Positions 15,446 through 24,920 are shown, counted from the stretch's first letter. The stretch is 29,675 nt of DNA from JAWLFY01 sp964462125 (GCA_964462125.1 CAYWXT010000039.1:1-29675), one strand, 5' to 3'. Notes: generated by a model from the letters alone, not told the origin. Translations and numbers: made by a program.

Positions 15446-16588
15446 TCAGCCCTCCCGGTCGGTTGGTACCGCCACGGCCGGGGCCTTCATTGCGTGCTGG
15501 CGGAGCCAGTACCATGCCGCGACGGCCAGGCCGGCTTCGACGCACAGAAACAACAGCCGGGCCGCGATCGCGGCCAATAAGGCATGCCCGGTGCCAACAG
15601 CCGGGGCGAGGATCGTTGTCAGGACCAGTTCACGGGCCCCCACCCCGCCCGGCAACAACGAGGCGAACCCGGCGACCACGGCGAGGGAGATCGACGCCAG
15701 CCCGATCGCATACAGAGTCCCGGTCGGCGGCAGTTCCCGCGAGGTCGGGATTGCCGCAAGCAACAGGGAAAACGAAGCGCCGATCAGAATCCACGAGAGG
15801 AGCGACCAGCACCATCCGGCGAAAAAGAGGGCCCAGGCTTGTGCCTGGGCAGACCGCCCCCCCTCGCGAAACATCGTCCCCCAACCGGTCACCCGCTCGG
15901 TGACGATCCGCAGCACCGGTGGCAAGGTCGGCAGGCTCGCGGCGACGGCGCCGACGGCAGCAAAAGCGACCAGCCAGCCGGGGACCGGAAGCCAACCGAT
16001 GACGAGTCCCGAAACGGTCGCACCAACGGCCATCATCAGCAATGTTTCCATGAACACGCTGACCGTCGCCGGGATCGGCTTGACGCCATCGCGCCCCAGC
16101 GCCCCGACCCGGAGCACCACGACCAGCGCCTTGCCCGGGGCGTACTTCCCTGCATGGCCGAACAATTGCGCCGCGATCGCCACGCCACGGCTGGTCGACT
16201 CCCCGAGCGATGCCAGGGCTTGGCGGAGCAGCATCGCCGGGGGCACCAAACCGATGCCGTATACCAGACCTGCCGCCACGATCCGATCCCAGCGGAGATT
16301 GCTCACCGTCGGCAGGCTGGCCAATAACCGCTCCCGCTGCCGGATCGCCGCCCGCCGCTGCTCCTCCTCGGTCGCGTTGGCGATCTCCCGCTCGAGCGTC
16401 TCGATCGACGCCTGCAACTTGGACGTCTCGCCCCGCCACTGCTCGACCCCGTTGCGAACGGCCAACGCGAGCCCGAGGATAACGACGATCGAAACGGCCA
16501 ACTTGACCAGCCTGATCACCCGTTGACGATTCACCAGCCGACGCGTGACCGAACTGCCCTCGCCCTCGCGGATCGTGTCGGTCGTCAT
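15446..16588 (-). CDS. Flippase-like / lysylphosphatidylglycerol synthase transmembrane-region protein (UPF0104 type)
   Basis: This 380-residue polytopic membrane protein has a first hydrophobic helix at 28-44, a charged likely coiled coil (53-88), then about six to seven more membrane helices. The family landmarks are GKYAPGK (147-153) and LLPGGVGARELVLTTI (311-326), typical of the AglD/MprF transmembrane-region family, which is thought to move lipids or lipid-linked molecules across the membrane. It lacks the cytosolic synthase domain of MprF, so a flippase-like role is more likely than lysyl transfer. The cargo is unknown. GAGGA lies about 5 bp before the ATG. The gene is divergent from the zinc-ribbon gene and is followed by the 16-bp tandem array. 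Confidence 0.82.
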   Translation of the reverse strand: MTTDTIREGEGSSVTRRLVNRQRVIRLVKLAVSIVVILGLALAVRNGVEQWRGETSKLQASIETLEREIANATEEEQRRAAIRQRERLLASLPTVSNLRWDRIVAAGLVYGIGLVPPAMLLRQALASLGESTSRGVAIAAQLFGHAGKYAPGKALVVVLRVGALGRDGVKPIPATVSVFMETLLMMAVGATVSGLVIGWLPVPGWLVAFAAVGAVAASLPTLPPVLRIVTERVTGWGTMFREGGRSAQAQAWALFFAGWCWSLLSWILIGASFSLLLAAIPTSRELPPTGTLYAIGLASISLAVVAGFASLLPGGVGARELVLTTILAPAVGTGHALLAAIAARLLFLCVEAGLAVAAWYWLRQHAMKAPAVAVPTDREG

Positions 16589-16799
16589 CTTGGTCCTCGG
16601 CGTCTTGGCGGTCGGGGCGCTGTTCTTTCGCGTGATGGCTGGTTCCTACGTACCGCTCTGTTCCTCTCCACGCTGCGGGTTTTGCTGATCGCCGCGACAC
16701 AGTTTAGCAATGAGCGGGAACAAAGGTGTCCGGGGATCGGGTTCCCCGGGGGGGAGCCCGGCGACGATCAGGCGTGCTGATCCGTCAGGGTTGACTGGT

Positions 16800-16805
16800 T
16801 ATAAT
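16800..16805 (+). promoter_or_regulatory. Possible -10 element for the zinc-ribbon/AddB-like/AddA-like operon
   Basis: A perfect TATAAT, unusual in this GC-rich DNA, ends 32 bp before the ATG at 16838. No good -35 hexamer is seen at 16-18 bp spacing; a TTGACT at 16791 is only 3 bp upstream and cannot pair with it. Confidence 0.35.
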
Positions 16806-16827
16806 TCGAACCACGATTCGTGACCGC

Positions 16828-16832
16828 AAGGA
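16828..16832 (+). promoter_or_regulatory. Ribosome binding site of the zinc-ribbon protein gene
   Basis: AAGGA, 5 bases before the ATG at 16838. It decides this start over the in-frame GTG at 16820. Confidence 0.6.
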
Positions 16833-16837
16833 ATGCC

Positions 16838-18553
16838 ATGCTTTTGACTCCCTGTCCGCGCTGCCATGAAGCGTTCCGCCTCCCTGCCGGAACGCTCCCT
16901 CCCGACGCTCAAGCCCGGTGCCCGTGGTGTCGCGAGCAGTTTCCCGTGTCCGAAGTCTTGGAGCGGCTTCCACCGGAACTCGAAATCGTCACCCCCGGCG
17001 GCGATCTCGGCTTGGAGGTTGTCGAACCAGGTTCAGACGAGTCCACCCCTGCCATGCCGTCGATTGTGCTCGACCAGGACCATGCCCCAAACACTGCCGG
17101 GTCCGACCACCCCTTCGGCGACCGTTCGACGCCAGGCTCCGGCGATCCCTCGCCGCCCCCGATGCGGGTCCAATCCAACCCGGAAATCGAACTGCGACAC
17201 AAAGCACGCCGTCCCTCGGCCCTGCGGACCATGGTCGGAATCGCGCTCGGTCCGCTGATCGCACTCCCCTTGGCCGGGGTCATCCTGATCGCGCTCGACC
17301 GCGCCCCGAACCTCGGATTCTATCCCTTCGACGGAACCTATAACCAAAACGCTGCCCCCAGCGATAATCGTTCCCAACGGCTCCCCGGCAACAATCGACC
17401 GGCGCCCCAGGGCCGGTCGTTGGCGGACGATTTACAGGCCGAAACCCAGTCCAACGACAACTCGCCGCCCTCCAATGCGATCGCCCAATCCGCCCTGAAG
17501 GAGATCACGGACGACCCCCAGCTCCAAACCGATCCCCCGGAGACGCCCTCTGCCGCCGCGGCGCCGCCCAGCGATTCATCCCCCAACGATTCGTCCCCCA
17601 GCGAGCCGCTTTCCCAAGACCATGACGCCCCGGTCGTGATGTCGGATCCGCCGACACCCCCCGGGGATGACCCACCGGTCGAAGAGGACCAGCCGGTCGA
17701 ACTCGAACTCGAGGTCGAGATCGAGTTCGAGGATGACGGCGACGTCCCGGTTTGGATGCCGCCAGCAGCGACGCCCCATGCGTTCGCCACCGACGCGGCA
17801 AAGCCGGAACCAGAAACAGAGCCAGAGCGAGAAACAGAGCCAGAGCGAGAAACAGAGCCAGAGCGAGAAACAGAGCCAGAGTCAGAGCCGGAACCGGAAT
17901 CAGCGACAGAGTCAGAAACCGAAACAGAGCCGGAACCGGAACCGGAGTCAGAAACAGCACCTGCGCCAGATTCTGAGCCTGACGCCGATACGGATCGAGA
18001 GCCAGAACCAGCACCGATCACGCCCGAGCCACCAGCGGCCGCGGCCGACCCGTCGCCCCCGGCGTCCGAGTCGTTGGTCTCACCCGGTTCCGGGGCGGAA
18101 CTTGCCGCCGCACGGGATCAGGCATTGGGACGGCTGGAGGCCTTAAGCCGAATCGATTCCTCCGATACCAAGGCCCGCAACCGGGCAATGGCGTTGGCCT
18201 ACCAAGCGGTTGCCCAGGTTGCTTCCCTGGCCGCCAGCGGGGATCGAAGTGACGTCGATGCGGTGGTTGCTCAGATGCGACGCGCTGACTTGCTGGAAAC
18301 GTTCGGGGCGGTCGCCCCCGATTGGTTCCGCGTCCCGGATGAGCGGCGGGGCAGCGACGGTATCCTGTTGGTCGGTGAAATCATGATGGCCGAGGGTCAG
18401 ACCCACGTTCGACTCAACGACCAGCAAACGGTGCCGCTGGATACCGATAACAATGGGCTGTCGGCCGACGGAACGCGCCACCTGATCCTGGGACGCATCG
18501 TCGGCGAAGACGACACGCCCGCCGTCCAACCGCTGGTGGCGGAACCGCTGTGA
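16838..18553 (+). CDS. Zinc-ribbon protein with transmembrane helix and acidic Glu/Pro repeats
   Basis: From ATG 16838 this is 571 residues. An N-terminal zinc ribbon has two CxxC knuckles (C6-C9 in CPRCHEAF, C28-C31 in CPWCREQF), similar to thin zinc-finger domains of the MJ0042 kind. One transmembrane helix (about 131-153) is followed by a very long low-complexity region (about 160-420) rich in Pro, Ser, Asp and Glu, including ELELEVEIEFEDDGD and EPERET repeats. The last about 150 residues look ordered: a helical part (AAARDQALGRLEALSRI, ARNRAMALAYQAVAQVASLA) and a strand-rich end. No catalytic motif is seen. The stop TGA overlaps the GTG of the AddB-like gene by 4 bp, implying coupled translation. 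Any link to DNA repair is only by position. Confidence 0.8.
   Translation: MLLTPCPRCHEAFRLPAGTLPPDAQARCPWCREQFPVSEVLERLPPELEIVTPGGDLGLEVVEPGSDESTPAMPSIVLDQDHAPNTAGSDHPFGDRSTPGSGDPSPPPMRVQSNPEIELRHKARRPSALRTMVGIALGPLIALPLAGVILIALDRAPNLGFYPFDGTYNQNAAPSDNRSQRLPGNNRPAPQGRSLADDLQAETQSNDNSPPSNAIAQSALKEITDDPQLQTDPPETPSAAAAPPSDSSPNDSSPSEPLSQDHDAPVVMSDPPTPPGDDPPVEEDQPVELELEVEIEFEDDGDVPVWMPPAATPHAFATDAAKPEPETEPERETEPERETEPERETEPESEPEPESATESETETEPEPEPESETAPAPDSEPDADTDREPEPAPITPEPPAAAADPSPPASESLVSPGSGAELAAARDQALGRLEALSRIDSSDTKARNRAMALAYQAVAQVASLAASGDRSDVDAVVAQMRRADLLETFGAVAPDWFRVPDERRGSDGILLVGEIMMAEGQTHVRLNDQQTVPLDTDNNGLSADGTRHLILGRIVGEDDTPAVQPLVAEPL
17819..17872 (+). repeat. Three perfect 18-bp coding repeats (EPERET units)
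   Basis: The unit GAGCCAGAGCGAGAAACA repeats exactly at 17819, 17837 and 17855, then decays into Glu/Pro/Ser/Thr-rich variants to about 17990. The exact DNA identity, including codon choice, points to recent expansion by slippage or unequal exchange. It keeps the reading frame. Confidence 0.85.
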
Positions 18554-21534
18554 GCCGGTCATCATCGAACCACCCAACCTCTGGCGAGACACCACCACAG
18601 CGGCACGCGTCCGCCATGCGTGAGACTCGATTTCTCGGTTGGGACGGGCCGCTGTTGCCCGCTGCCGTGGCCGTGCTCCGCGAACGCTTCACCAGCAACG
18701 GACGTTGGGACCTATCCGGCGTCACCTGTGTTCTGCCGGCGACCCACGGCGTTCGCCGTTTGAAAGAACTTCTCGGGGACGCGGCGCGGGAGGCGGAGGT
18801 GCAGCTGACGCCGCCGGATGTGATCACGGTCGGCCAGTTGCCCGATCGTCTCTACGAGGCACCCTGCCGGATCGCCCGTGATCTGGAACAGACGCTGGGT
18901 TGGGCCCGCGCCCTTCGCGGGGCCGATCCGCAGTCACTCGGTACCGTATTGCCGCAAGTGCCGCAGCGGGAACCAATGGAACCGTGGCTCGAAGTGGCTG
19001 CCACCATCCGCCGGATGAAGACCGACTTGGCCGCCAATCGCCTTCGCTTTCGCGAGGTCGCTCAGGGCTGCGATTCTGAACTCGATCGGCGGCGTTGGGA
19101 TTGCCTCGCCAACTTGCACGAGCTTTACCTTGCGGAACTTGCTCAGGCCCGATTGTCCGACCCGGACGAGGAGCGACGGCAGGCGGCCGAATCGGGGCAC
19201 TGTCGCATCGCCGGTTCGGTCGTGCTGATCGGCACCTCCGACCTGAGCCCAATGCTGACGGAGATGTTGCAGGAGCTTGATGGCCACGTGATCGCCCTGG
19301 TCGCTGCGCCGAAATCGGAATCGCACCGCTTCGACGAGTTCGGCGTCGTCCGGCCGGACAGGTGGCGCGACGTGGTGTTGCCGTTGCAGGACCGGCATCT
19401 GATCGCCGCGGCGGATGTATCGGACCAGGCGACCGCGGTGACGGAATCTTTGGCAACATTCGCCGACCATTTTTCCCCCGACCAGATCACCATCGGCGTC
19501 ACCGACGAATCGCAGGTGGGGCCGGTGGAGGTTGAACTTCGGGGCTCCGGTGTCTCGACCTATCGCCACCTTGGCTGGACCGTCGCCCAAACCTCCGTCG
19601 GCCGGCTGCTCGCGTTGCTCGCGGGGTACCTGCAGCGACGAACATGGGACTCGCTCGCGGCCCTGGTGCGGCATGCCGACGTACGAGACCGAATCGACAC
19701 GGAACTGATGGCACCGATCGCCGAGCGGGGCGAGGTTGTCGCTGGTTCACGCGATTGGTTGACCGACCTCGACGGGCTGCTCGCCAATCATTTCCCGATT
19801 CGTGTCGACGCAGCCTTGCCACCGGTCGCGCACCGAAATTATCCGCTTGCCGTTCACGTTGCCGCTTGGGTCGATCACTGGCTGGGGCCGTTGGCCACGC
19901 AGACAGAGCAGCCGATCGCCGCATGGAGCGCCGATCTCGATCGCTGGCTGAACCAAACTTACCCCAATTCAATTGCGTCAACCGAGTCAGCAGCGTCACC
20001 GGCGCCGACGGAATCCACTGCGACCTCGAGCGGGGTATTTGCGCCGTTGTCGCGCACGGTCGAAGCGGTCTCAGTGGTCCACCGCCTGCTCCGGCGCTGG
20101 TCGACGCTGAACGACCAATTGGACGTTCCCACGCGGGGTCCCTCGGCCGTGGAACTGATCACCGGACGTTTGGCCGAGATTCGGATTTTGGAAGGGGCGT
20201 CTCCGGGACAGGTCAAAATTTTGGGCTGGCTCGACCTGGCCCTCGACGACACAGCGGCGGTGGTGGTCAACGGGCTGAACCACCCATTTGTTCCCGAGGC
20301 GGTGGTCGGCAATGCGTTCCTCCCGTCGGTGGTGCGAACTCGATTGATGGTGGCGGAGAACGATCGCCGGTACGCCCGAGACCTGTACGCCATGTGGCTG
20401 ATGCTTTCGACCCGAGAGGAGATTCGGTTCATCGTCGGCAGGTCCGCTGCCGACGGCTCGCCGACACCGCCAAGCCGACTGCTCGCCGCTGCGGCGCCGG
20501 AGGATGTTGCTCGCCGGATTCGGCGGTTGCTCGCTCAACCCCGACCAGAGACCACCGTGACCCATCATTGGGACGCTGGCCCCAAGGTGACCGATATCAC
20601 GATCCCTTCGATCGAACATCCGGTCATGCCCCCGGCGCTCAGTGTGACCGCGTTTCGCGATTACCTCATATGCCCCTACCGTTTTTACTTACGACACGTC
20701 CTCAAGATCCGACCCCTCGACGATCTCGCCTCGGAGTTGGCGGCGAACCAGTTCGGCGATCTGGTGCACGCCGCGGTCGAACGATTCGGTGAGTCGGACG
20801 ACCGGGACGAAACGAGCGCGGCGAAGATCGAACAGCGACTCGTCGAACACCTGCACCACTACGCGCGCGAACATTATGGCGAGGAGACGTCGGTCGCCGT
20901 CCGGCTGCAGGTCGCGCAGGCTGAAAAACGGCTGCAGCTGGTCGCAATCGAGCAGGCCCGCCGCATCGCCGCCGGATGGACGATTCACGCCGCCGAAGCG
21001 CAGGTGGATGAAAAACGCGTCGACGACCAGGGCCAACCCAAGACACCGGCGGGCATCGTCGTCGACGGCCAGTTCATGGGGCTGCGCGGACGGTTCGACC
21101 GGATCGACCACCACCCCGATACCGGCCGCTGGGCCATCCTCGATTACAAAACCCACGGCCACCGGCCGGAAAAGAAACACCTGCAAACCACCCCCGACGG
21201 ACAACAGTGGATCGATCTGCAGTTGCCGCTGTACCGGATGATGATCCCGTTCCTGGGAATCGATGCCGATCCCGCCGAGGTGGAATTGGGGTATTTCAAC
21301 GTCAGCGAGAAAGCGAGCGAAACGCGGATCAATATCGCCGAGTTCACCGCCGAGCAGATCGAGGACGCAAACGATCGGATCCGCGATTGCATCCGGGGCA
21401 TTTGTGCCGGGCAGTTCGCGCCGACTCAGGAGCGAGTGCCGTTTGATGACTACGCGATGATTCTGCAGACCGGCGTCTCCCAGCGATTGCTCGACGCCCA
21501 GGAGGGAGAGATGGCGATGGAGGAACCGACGTGA
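18550..21534 (+). CDS. AddB-like PD-(D/E)XK nuclease, inactive-helicase scaffold
   Basis: The 994-residue protein has the plan of AddB-type subunits: a long helicase-like N-terminal part and a C-terminal RecB-family nuclease. Nuclease motifs are SVTAFRDYLICPYRFYLR (698-715), H740 in LVHAAVERF, D850 in GRFDRID, D865-Y-K867 in AILDYKTH and Q891xxxY895 in QLPLY. No Walker A GKT is seen at the N-terminus, so it probably cannot hydrolyse ATP. AddB normally holds a 4Fe-4S cluster bound by one Cys before and three Cys after the nuclease; here C708 is present but only C947 and C952 follow, so the cluster is probably missing. GTG 18550 overlaps the upstream stop; ATG 18616 is an alternative start. It probably pairs with the downstream helicase in double-strand-break end processing. 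Confidence 0.82.
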   Translation: MSRSSSNHPTSGETPPQRHASAMRETRFLGWDGPLLPAAVAVLRERFTSNGRWDLSGVTCVLPATHGVRRLKELLGDAAREAEVQLTPPDVITVGQLPDRLYEAPCRIARDLEQTLGWARALRGADPQSLGTVLPQVPQREPMEPWLEVAATIRRMKTDLAANRLRFREVAQGCDSELDRRRWDCLANLHELYLAELAQARLSDPDEERRQAAESGHCRIAGSVVLIGTSDLSPMLTEMLQELDGHVIALVAAPKSESHRFDEFGVVRPDRWRDVVLPLQDRHLIAAADVSDQATAVTESLATFADHFSPDQITIGVTDESQVGPVEVELRGSGVSTYRHLGWTVAQTSVGRLLALLAGYLQRRTWDSLAALVRHADVRDRIDTELMAPIAERGEVVAGSRDWLTDLDGLLANHFPIRVDAALPPVAHRNYPLAVHVAAWVDHWLGPLATQTEQPIAAWSADLDRWLNQTYPNSIASTESAASPAPTESTATSSGVFAPLSRTVEAVSVVHRLLRRWSTLNDQLDVPTRGPSAVELITGRLAEIRILEGASPGQVKILGWLDLALDDTAAVVVNGLNHPFVPEAVVGNAFLPSVVRTRLMVAENDRRYARDLYAMWLMLSTREEIRFIVGRSAADGSPTPPSRLLAAAAPEDVARRIRRLLAQPRPETTVTHHWDAGPKVTDITIPSIEHPVMPPALSVTAFRDYLICPYRFYLRHVLKIRPLDDLASELAANQFGDLVHAAVERFGESDDRDETSAAKIEQRLVEHLHHYAREHYGEETSVAVRLQVAQAEKRLQLVAIEQARRIAAGWTIHAAEAQVDEKRVDDQGQPKTPAGIVVDGQFMGLRGRFDRIDHHPDTGRWAILDYKTHGHRPEKKHLQTTPDGQQWIDLQLPLYRMMIPFLGIDADPAEVELGYFNVSEKASETRINIAEFTAEQIEDANDRIRDCIRGICAGQFAPTQERVPFDDYAMILQTGVSQRLLDAQEGEMAMEEPT

Positions 21535-24047
21535 GCGAGACCAGCCGGCATGCGCTCCGCCCAACGGTCGTCCGCGCCTCGGCCGGGACGGGCAAGACGT
21601 TCCAGCTTACGGCGCGGCTGCTGAGAATCCTGCTTCAAGGTTCCGAACCCGATTCGATCCTGGCGACGACCTTCACTCGCAAAGCAGCCGGGGAGATTCT
21701 CGATCGACTTCTGCTCGCCTTGGCCAGCGCTGCCGACCCGTCCAACCCGGCGGCGCTGGAGGCGATCCGGCACCAGGTCGGCATCCCGGAGCTCAAACGT
21801 GAGGTCTGCGTCAGCTTGCTCCGCCGACTCGTCGACCAGGTTCACCGTTTGCGGATCGGCACCCTCGACAGCCTCTTCTCACAACTCGCCCGCTCGTTGC
21901 CGTTTGAACTTCGACTGCCGCCCGCCTGGCGGCTGACCGACGAGATCGAAGAGTCGTGGCTGACCGAGCGGGCGGTTGACGCGTTGATCCGGGGGCTGCG
22001 ACCGACGGAGATGACCTCGCTGCTGGCGATGCTGGGCAAGGGAGAGGTGCGCCGATCGGTGGCGCGCGATCTGATCGCGATGGTGCAGAGTACGTACGCC
22101 CAGCAACGCCAATGTACCGCCGATGTCTGGGACCGACTCCCCGTTCCCCAACAGCCAGCCGCGCCCGACCTGACGCGCGCCGCCGGCCATTTTCGCCAGG
22201 CGGAGCTGCCGCAGAAGTCGCTGGTCAAGAAGCTCAACGACATCGCGGATCTGCTCGAACAGCGGCAGCTCGAATCGCTGCCGACCGACACGTTAGTCGC
22301 CAACGTCGCCAAGGCACGGCGCGGCGGTGCGGAGGTCAAATACGGGCGGTCGAAGTTCCCCGCCTCGCTCAACGATGATTTTGATCTGCTCTATGAAGTC
22401 GCACGCCACGAGGCGCTGTCGCTGCTGCGGGCGCAAAACCTCGCCACCGGAACGCTGCTGCAGGCCTACCACGAGCACGTAACACGGCTCAAGGAGTCAC
22501 TCCGCACCCTCGGCTTTGACGACATCGCTGCCCGCTTGGCCGAACATGTCTCGTCGCTCGATCCAAGCCTGCTCAGTGATCGGACCGGCGGGGCGATCGA
22601 TCATGTGCTGCTCGACGAGTTTCAAGACACCTCGCCGATCCAGTGGCAGGTCCTGCGGCCGCTGGCATCCCGCGCCGCGACGCCAGCCGAAGACGACCAG
22701 CGTGCCGACCGCTCGTTCTTCTGCGTCGGCGATACCAAACAAGCGATCTACGGTTGGCGCGGCGGGGTCGCGGAAATCTTTGACGCCGTGGCCGAAGAGA
22801 TCGAGGGCGTCGAGACGCAGGAACAAAACACCAGCTACCGAAGCAGCCCGGCGGTCATCGCGCTGGTCAACGATGTCTTCAGCAACCTGTCGCGGCACCC
22901 GATGGCCGCGGCTGGCAGCGGCGATGCGGACGACAAAACCAGCCATGAGGCGGATGCCATTGGACGGTTCTCCCAGCGGTTTCCCCAGCACCACGCCCAT
23001 CACGAGGACTTGCTCGGCTACGTCCATTTCGAAACCTCGCGCTTGGACGACCGCGGACGCGAAGAGCAATCAGCCGTTTTATTCCAAGACGCCGCCAACC
23101 GGATCGCCACCCTGCATCAAGCCGCGCCCGATCGGTCGATTGGCGTCCTGACCCGCACCAATCGCTGTGTTGCACGGATGATCTTTCTGCTCGACTCCCT
23201 GGGGCTGCCGGTCAGCCAGGAAGGAGGCAATCCGCTGACCGACTCGGCAGCGGTCGAGGTCGTCCTCTCCGCCCTGATGCTGTCGGAACACCCCGGCGAC
23301 CGAAGGTGGAAGTACCACGTCGCGAACACGCCGCTGGCGACGATACTCGACCTGAACGAGAACGATCCGCCGCAGCGGGCCGCGGCACAGGTCCGCCGGT
23401 TGATCGACCAGCGCGGGCTGACCGAAGCGATCGAGCAACTGGCCTCTTGCTTGGCCAAGGTCTGCGACCGGCGCGATACGACCCGGCTCCGCCAGCTCGT
23501 TCGGTTGGCGATGCAATACGAACCGAACGCGACACCGCGGGTCCGTGACTTCGTTCGACTCGTCCGGGAAAAACGCGTGGAACGCCCCCAGGTAGCAGCG
23601 ATCCGCGTGATGACAGTGCACCAGGCCAAGGGACTCGAATTCGACGCAGTGGTGCTGCCGGAACTCGACGCCCCCCTGGTCCGCACCAGTGGACGCAGTG
23701 TTCCCGATGTCCGCAAGCTGGGGGAACCGCCGATCGCGATGTCCCGTTATCTGACCAGCAAGGCGTGGCACTTCCTCCCCCCGGCCTGGCAACGCGCCTT
23801 CGGGACCCAGGCGTCCTCCGCTGTGACCGAATCGCTCTGCCTGCTGTACGTAGCAATCACCCGAGCACGCCACGGGCTCTATCTGATCATCCCGCCCGCC
23901 GGAAAGTCAGAGTTCGCCACCCGCACCGCGGCATCCCTGATCTTTCACTCCCTGCAGATAGCCGCGGACCCGACGCGCGGCGAAACGGTGCTCTATCAAT
24001 CGGGTGACCCGGAATGGTTCCGCATCGACTGCGATACCGGGGACTGA
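21531..24047 (+). CDS. AddA-like UvrD/Rep family helicase without nuclease domain
   Basis: An 838-residue superfamily 1A DNA helicase. Motifs in order are Walker A ASAGTGKT (16-23), TFTRKAAGEI (47-56), Walker B LLDEFQDTSP with D362-E363, GDTKQAIYGWRGG (400-412), VMTVHQAKGLEFD (693-705) and LYVAITRAR (772-780). This order and the TVHQAKGLEF form are typical of AddA/RecB helicases. AddA is usually about 1,200 residues with a C-terminal nuclease; here only 58 residues follow motif VI, so that nuclease is absent. GTG 21531 overlaps the stop of the AddB-like gene by 4 bp. The pair should form a complex that unwinds and trims DNA ends for recombination, with all cutting done by the partner (inference). 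Confidence 0.88.
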   Translation: MSETSRHALRPTVVRASAGTGKTFQLTARLLRILLQGSEPDSILATTFTRKAAGEILDRLLLALASAADPSNPAALEAIRHQVGIPELKREVCVSLLRRLVDQVHRLRIGTLDSLFSQLARSLPFELRLPPAWRLTDEIEESWLTERAVDALIRGLRPTEMTSLLAMLGKGEVRRSVARDLIAMVQSTYAQQRQCTADVWDRLPVPQQPAAPDLTRAAGHFRQAELPQKSLVKKLNDIADLLEQRQLESLPTDTLVANVAKARRGGAEVKYGRSKFPASLNDDFDLLYEVARHEALSLLRAQNLATGTLLQAYHEHVTRLKESLRTLGFDDIAARLAEHVSSLDPSLLSDRTGGAIDHVLLDEFQDTSPIQWQVLRPLASRAATPAEDDQRADRSFFCVGDTKQAIYGWRGGVAEIFDAVAEEIEGVETQEQNTSYRSSPAVIALVNDVFSNLSRHPMAAAGSGDADDKTSHEADAIGRFSQRFPQHHAHHEDLLGYVHFETSRLDDRGREEQSAVLFQDAANRIATLHQAAPDRSIGVLTRTNRCVARMIFLLDSLGLPVSQEGGNPLTDSAAVEVVLSALMLSEHPGDRRWKYHVANTPLATILDLNENDPPQRAAAQVRRLIDQRGLTEAIEQLASCLAKVCDRRDTTRLRQLVRLAMQYEPNATPRVRDFVRLVREKRVERPQVAAIRVMTVHQAKGLEFDAVVLPELDAPLVRTSGRSVPDVRKLGEPPIAMSRYLTSKAWHFLPPAWQRAFGTQASSAVTESLCLLYVAITRARHGLYLIIPPAGKSEFATRTAASLIFHSLQIAADPTRGETVLYQSGDPEWFRIDCDTGD

Positions 24048-24098
24048 CCACATAACATCCGTTCCGGTCGGGATGGAGGAATGTTCGTGCCATTGACC

Positions 24099-24902
24099 CT
24101 AACGCGCCGCCCGGCGGATTGCGTTCCCGAGATCCCCCAACGCTCGCTCAATCTCCCGTGCCCGCTCGCGAACCAGGCGCAGCCGGACGTCACGCTCGGG
24201 GAACAGATTGGAAAGTGCGATCGCCGAGGCAAGCGAGCGTTTGGCTTCCGGCGGAAGGCGATAACTGATCGTGCGGCTCGCTGCCAACGTCAGTCGTGCT
24301 GCGGCGGTCAAATCGGTGAGCCGCTGACGCATCGACGGGTCCGGATTCGCCAGTGATCCCGCCGCATCACGATTGGCTTGCTGGCAGTAATACAGCGCCA
24401 ACACCCGCTGCGCTTCTCCGATCGCCCTTCGCGCCGCTGGGGGTTCAATCGGTTGCAGACGTTCGGCCCGTTCGACCAGCCGCTCAAGGTCGGCCGCGGC
24501 CGCCTCCAGCGCCGCTTCAAGCCGGCCCGCGGAACCTTCCGCAGCCGACTGCAGGTGCTCGGCAAGCATCTCGAGTTCCGCCAACGCACGCTCCGCCTCG
24601 ATCGCCTGTTCTTGGTCCAACAGCGACAAAAACGCCAATACCCACGTGTCGTCAACGTCCTCACCCTCGAGTTCCTCCTCCAGCCCCGGCTCGCGGTCCA
24701 GCTCTGGGGTTTCAATGTCAAACGCCTCCTCGGGGAGCGACGCACCGAACTCGTCGAGCATCATCAGCAAGTCGTAAAACTCTTGCTCCGCCTGCAGTTC
24801 CGCCTCCGATTGCGCCGAAGCCGGCGCGGCGAGTCCCCAAAGGGCAAACAGGAGTAAACAACGAGTACAAACACGAGCACAGAAACGAGCAGAAAATCGC
24901 AT
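24099..24902 (-). CDS. Hypothetical exported helical protein
   Basis: Not recognised. From ATG 24902 the protein is 267 residues; an ATG at 24926 would add 8 residues ahead of the signal peptide. The N-terminus is Arg-rich, then hydrophobic (CLLLFALWGLAAP), with a signal-peptidase site ASA at 28-30, so export is likely. The mature part is acidic (PELDREPGLEEELEGEDVDD) and then strongly helical with heptad-like Ala/Leu/Glu/Arg stretches (AERALAELEMLAEHLQSAAE, RLEAALEAAAADLERLVERA) and a basic C-terminal helix. It resembles coiled-coil periplasmic proteins. It ends 51 bp from the AddA-like stop, convergent, with no clear terminator between them. Confidence 0.72.
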   Translation of the reverse strand: MRFSARFCARVCTRCLLLFALWGLAAPASAQSEAELQAEQEFYDLLMMLDEFGASLPEEAFDIETPELDREPGLEEELEGEDVDDTWVLAFLSLLDQEQAIEAERALAELEMLAEHLQSAAEGSAGRLEAALEAAAADLERLVERAERLQPIEPPAARRAIGEAQRVLALYYCQQANRDAAGSLANPDPSMRQRLTDLTAAARLTLAASRTISYRLPPEAKRSLASAIALSNLFPERDVRLRLVRERAREIERALGDLGNAIRRAAR

Positions 24903-24920
24903 GGTTCGAACCCCCGATGC

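Noticed and set aside
16791..16805. TTGACT followed by TATAAT as a sigma-70 promoter
   Set aside because: The two hexamers are only 3 bp apart, so they cannot be a -35/-10 pair; only the -10-like element is kept, at low confidence.
20689..21564. 291-codon minus-strand frame opposite the AddB-like nuclease domain
   Set aside because: Antisense to the best-conserved part of that gene; no motif of its own.
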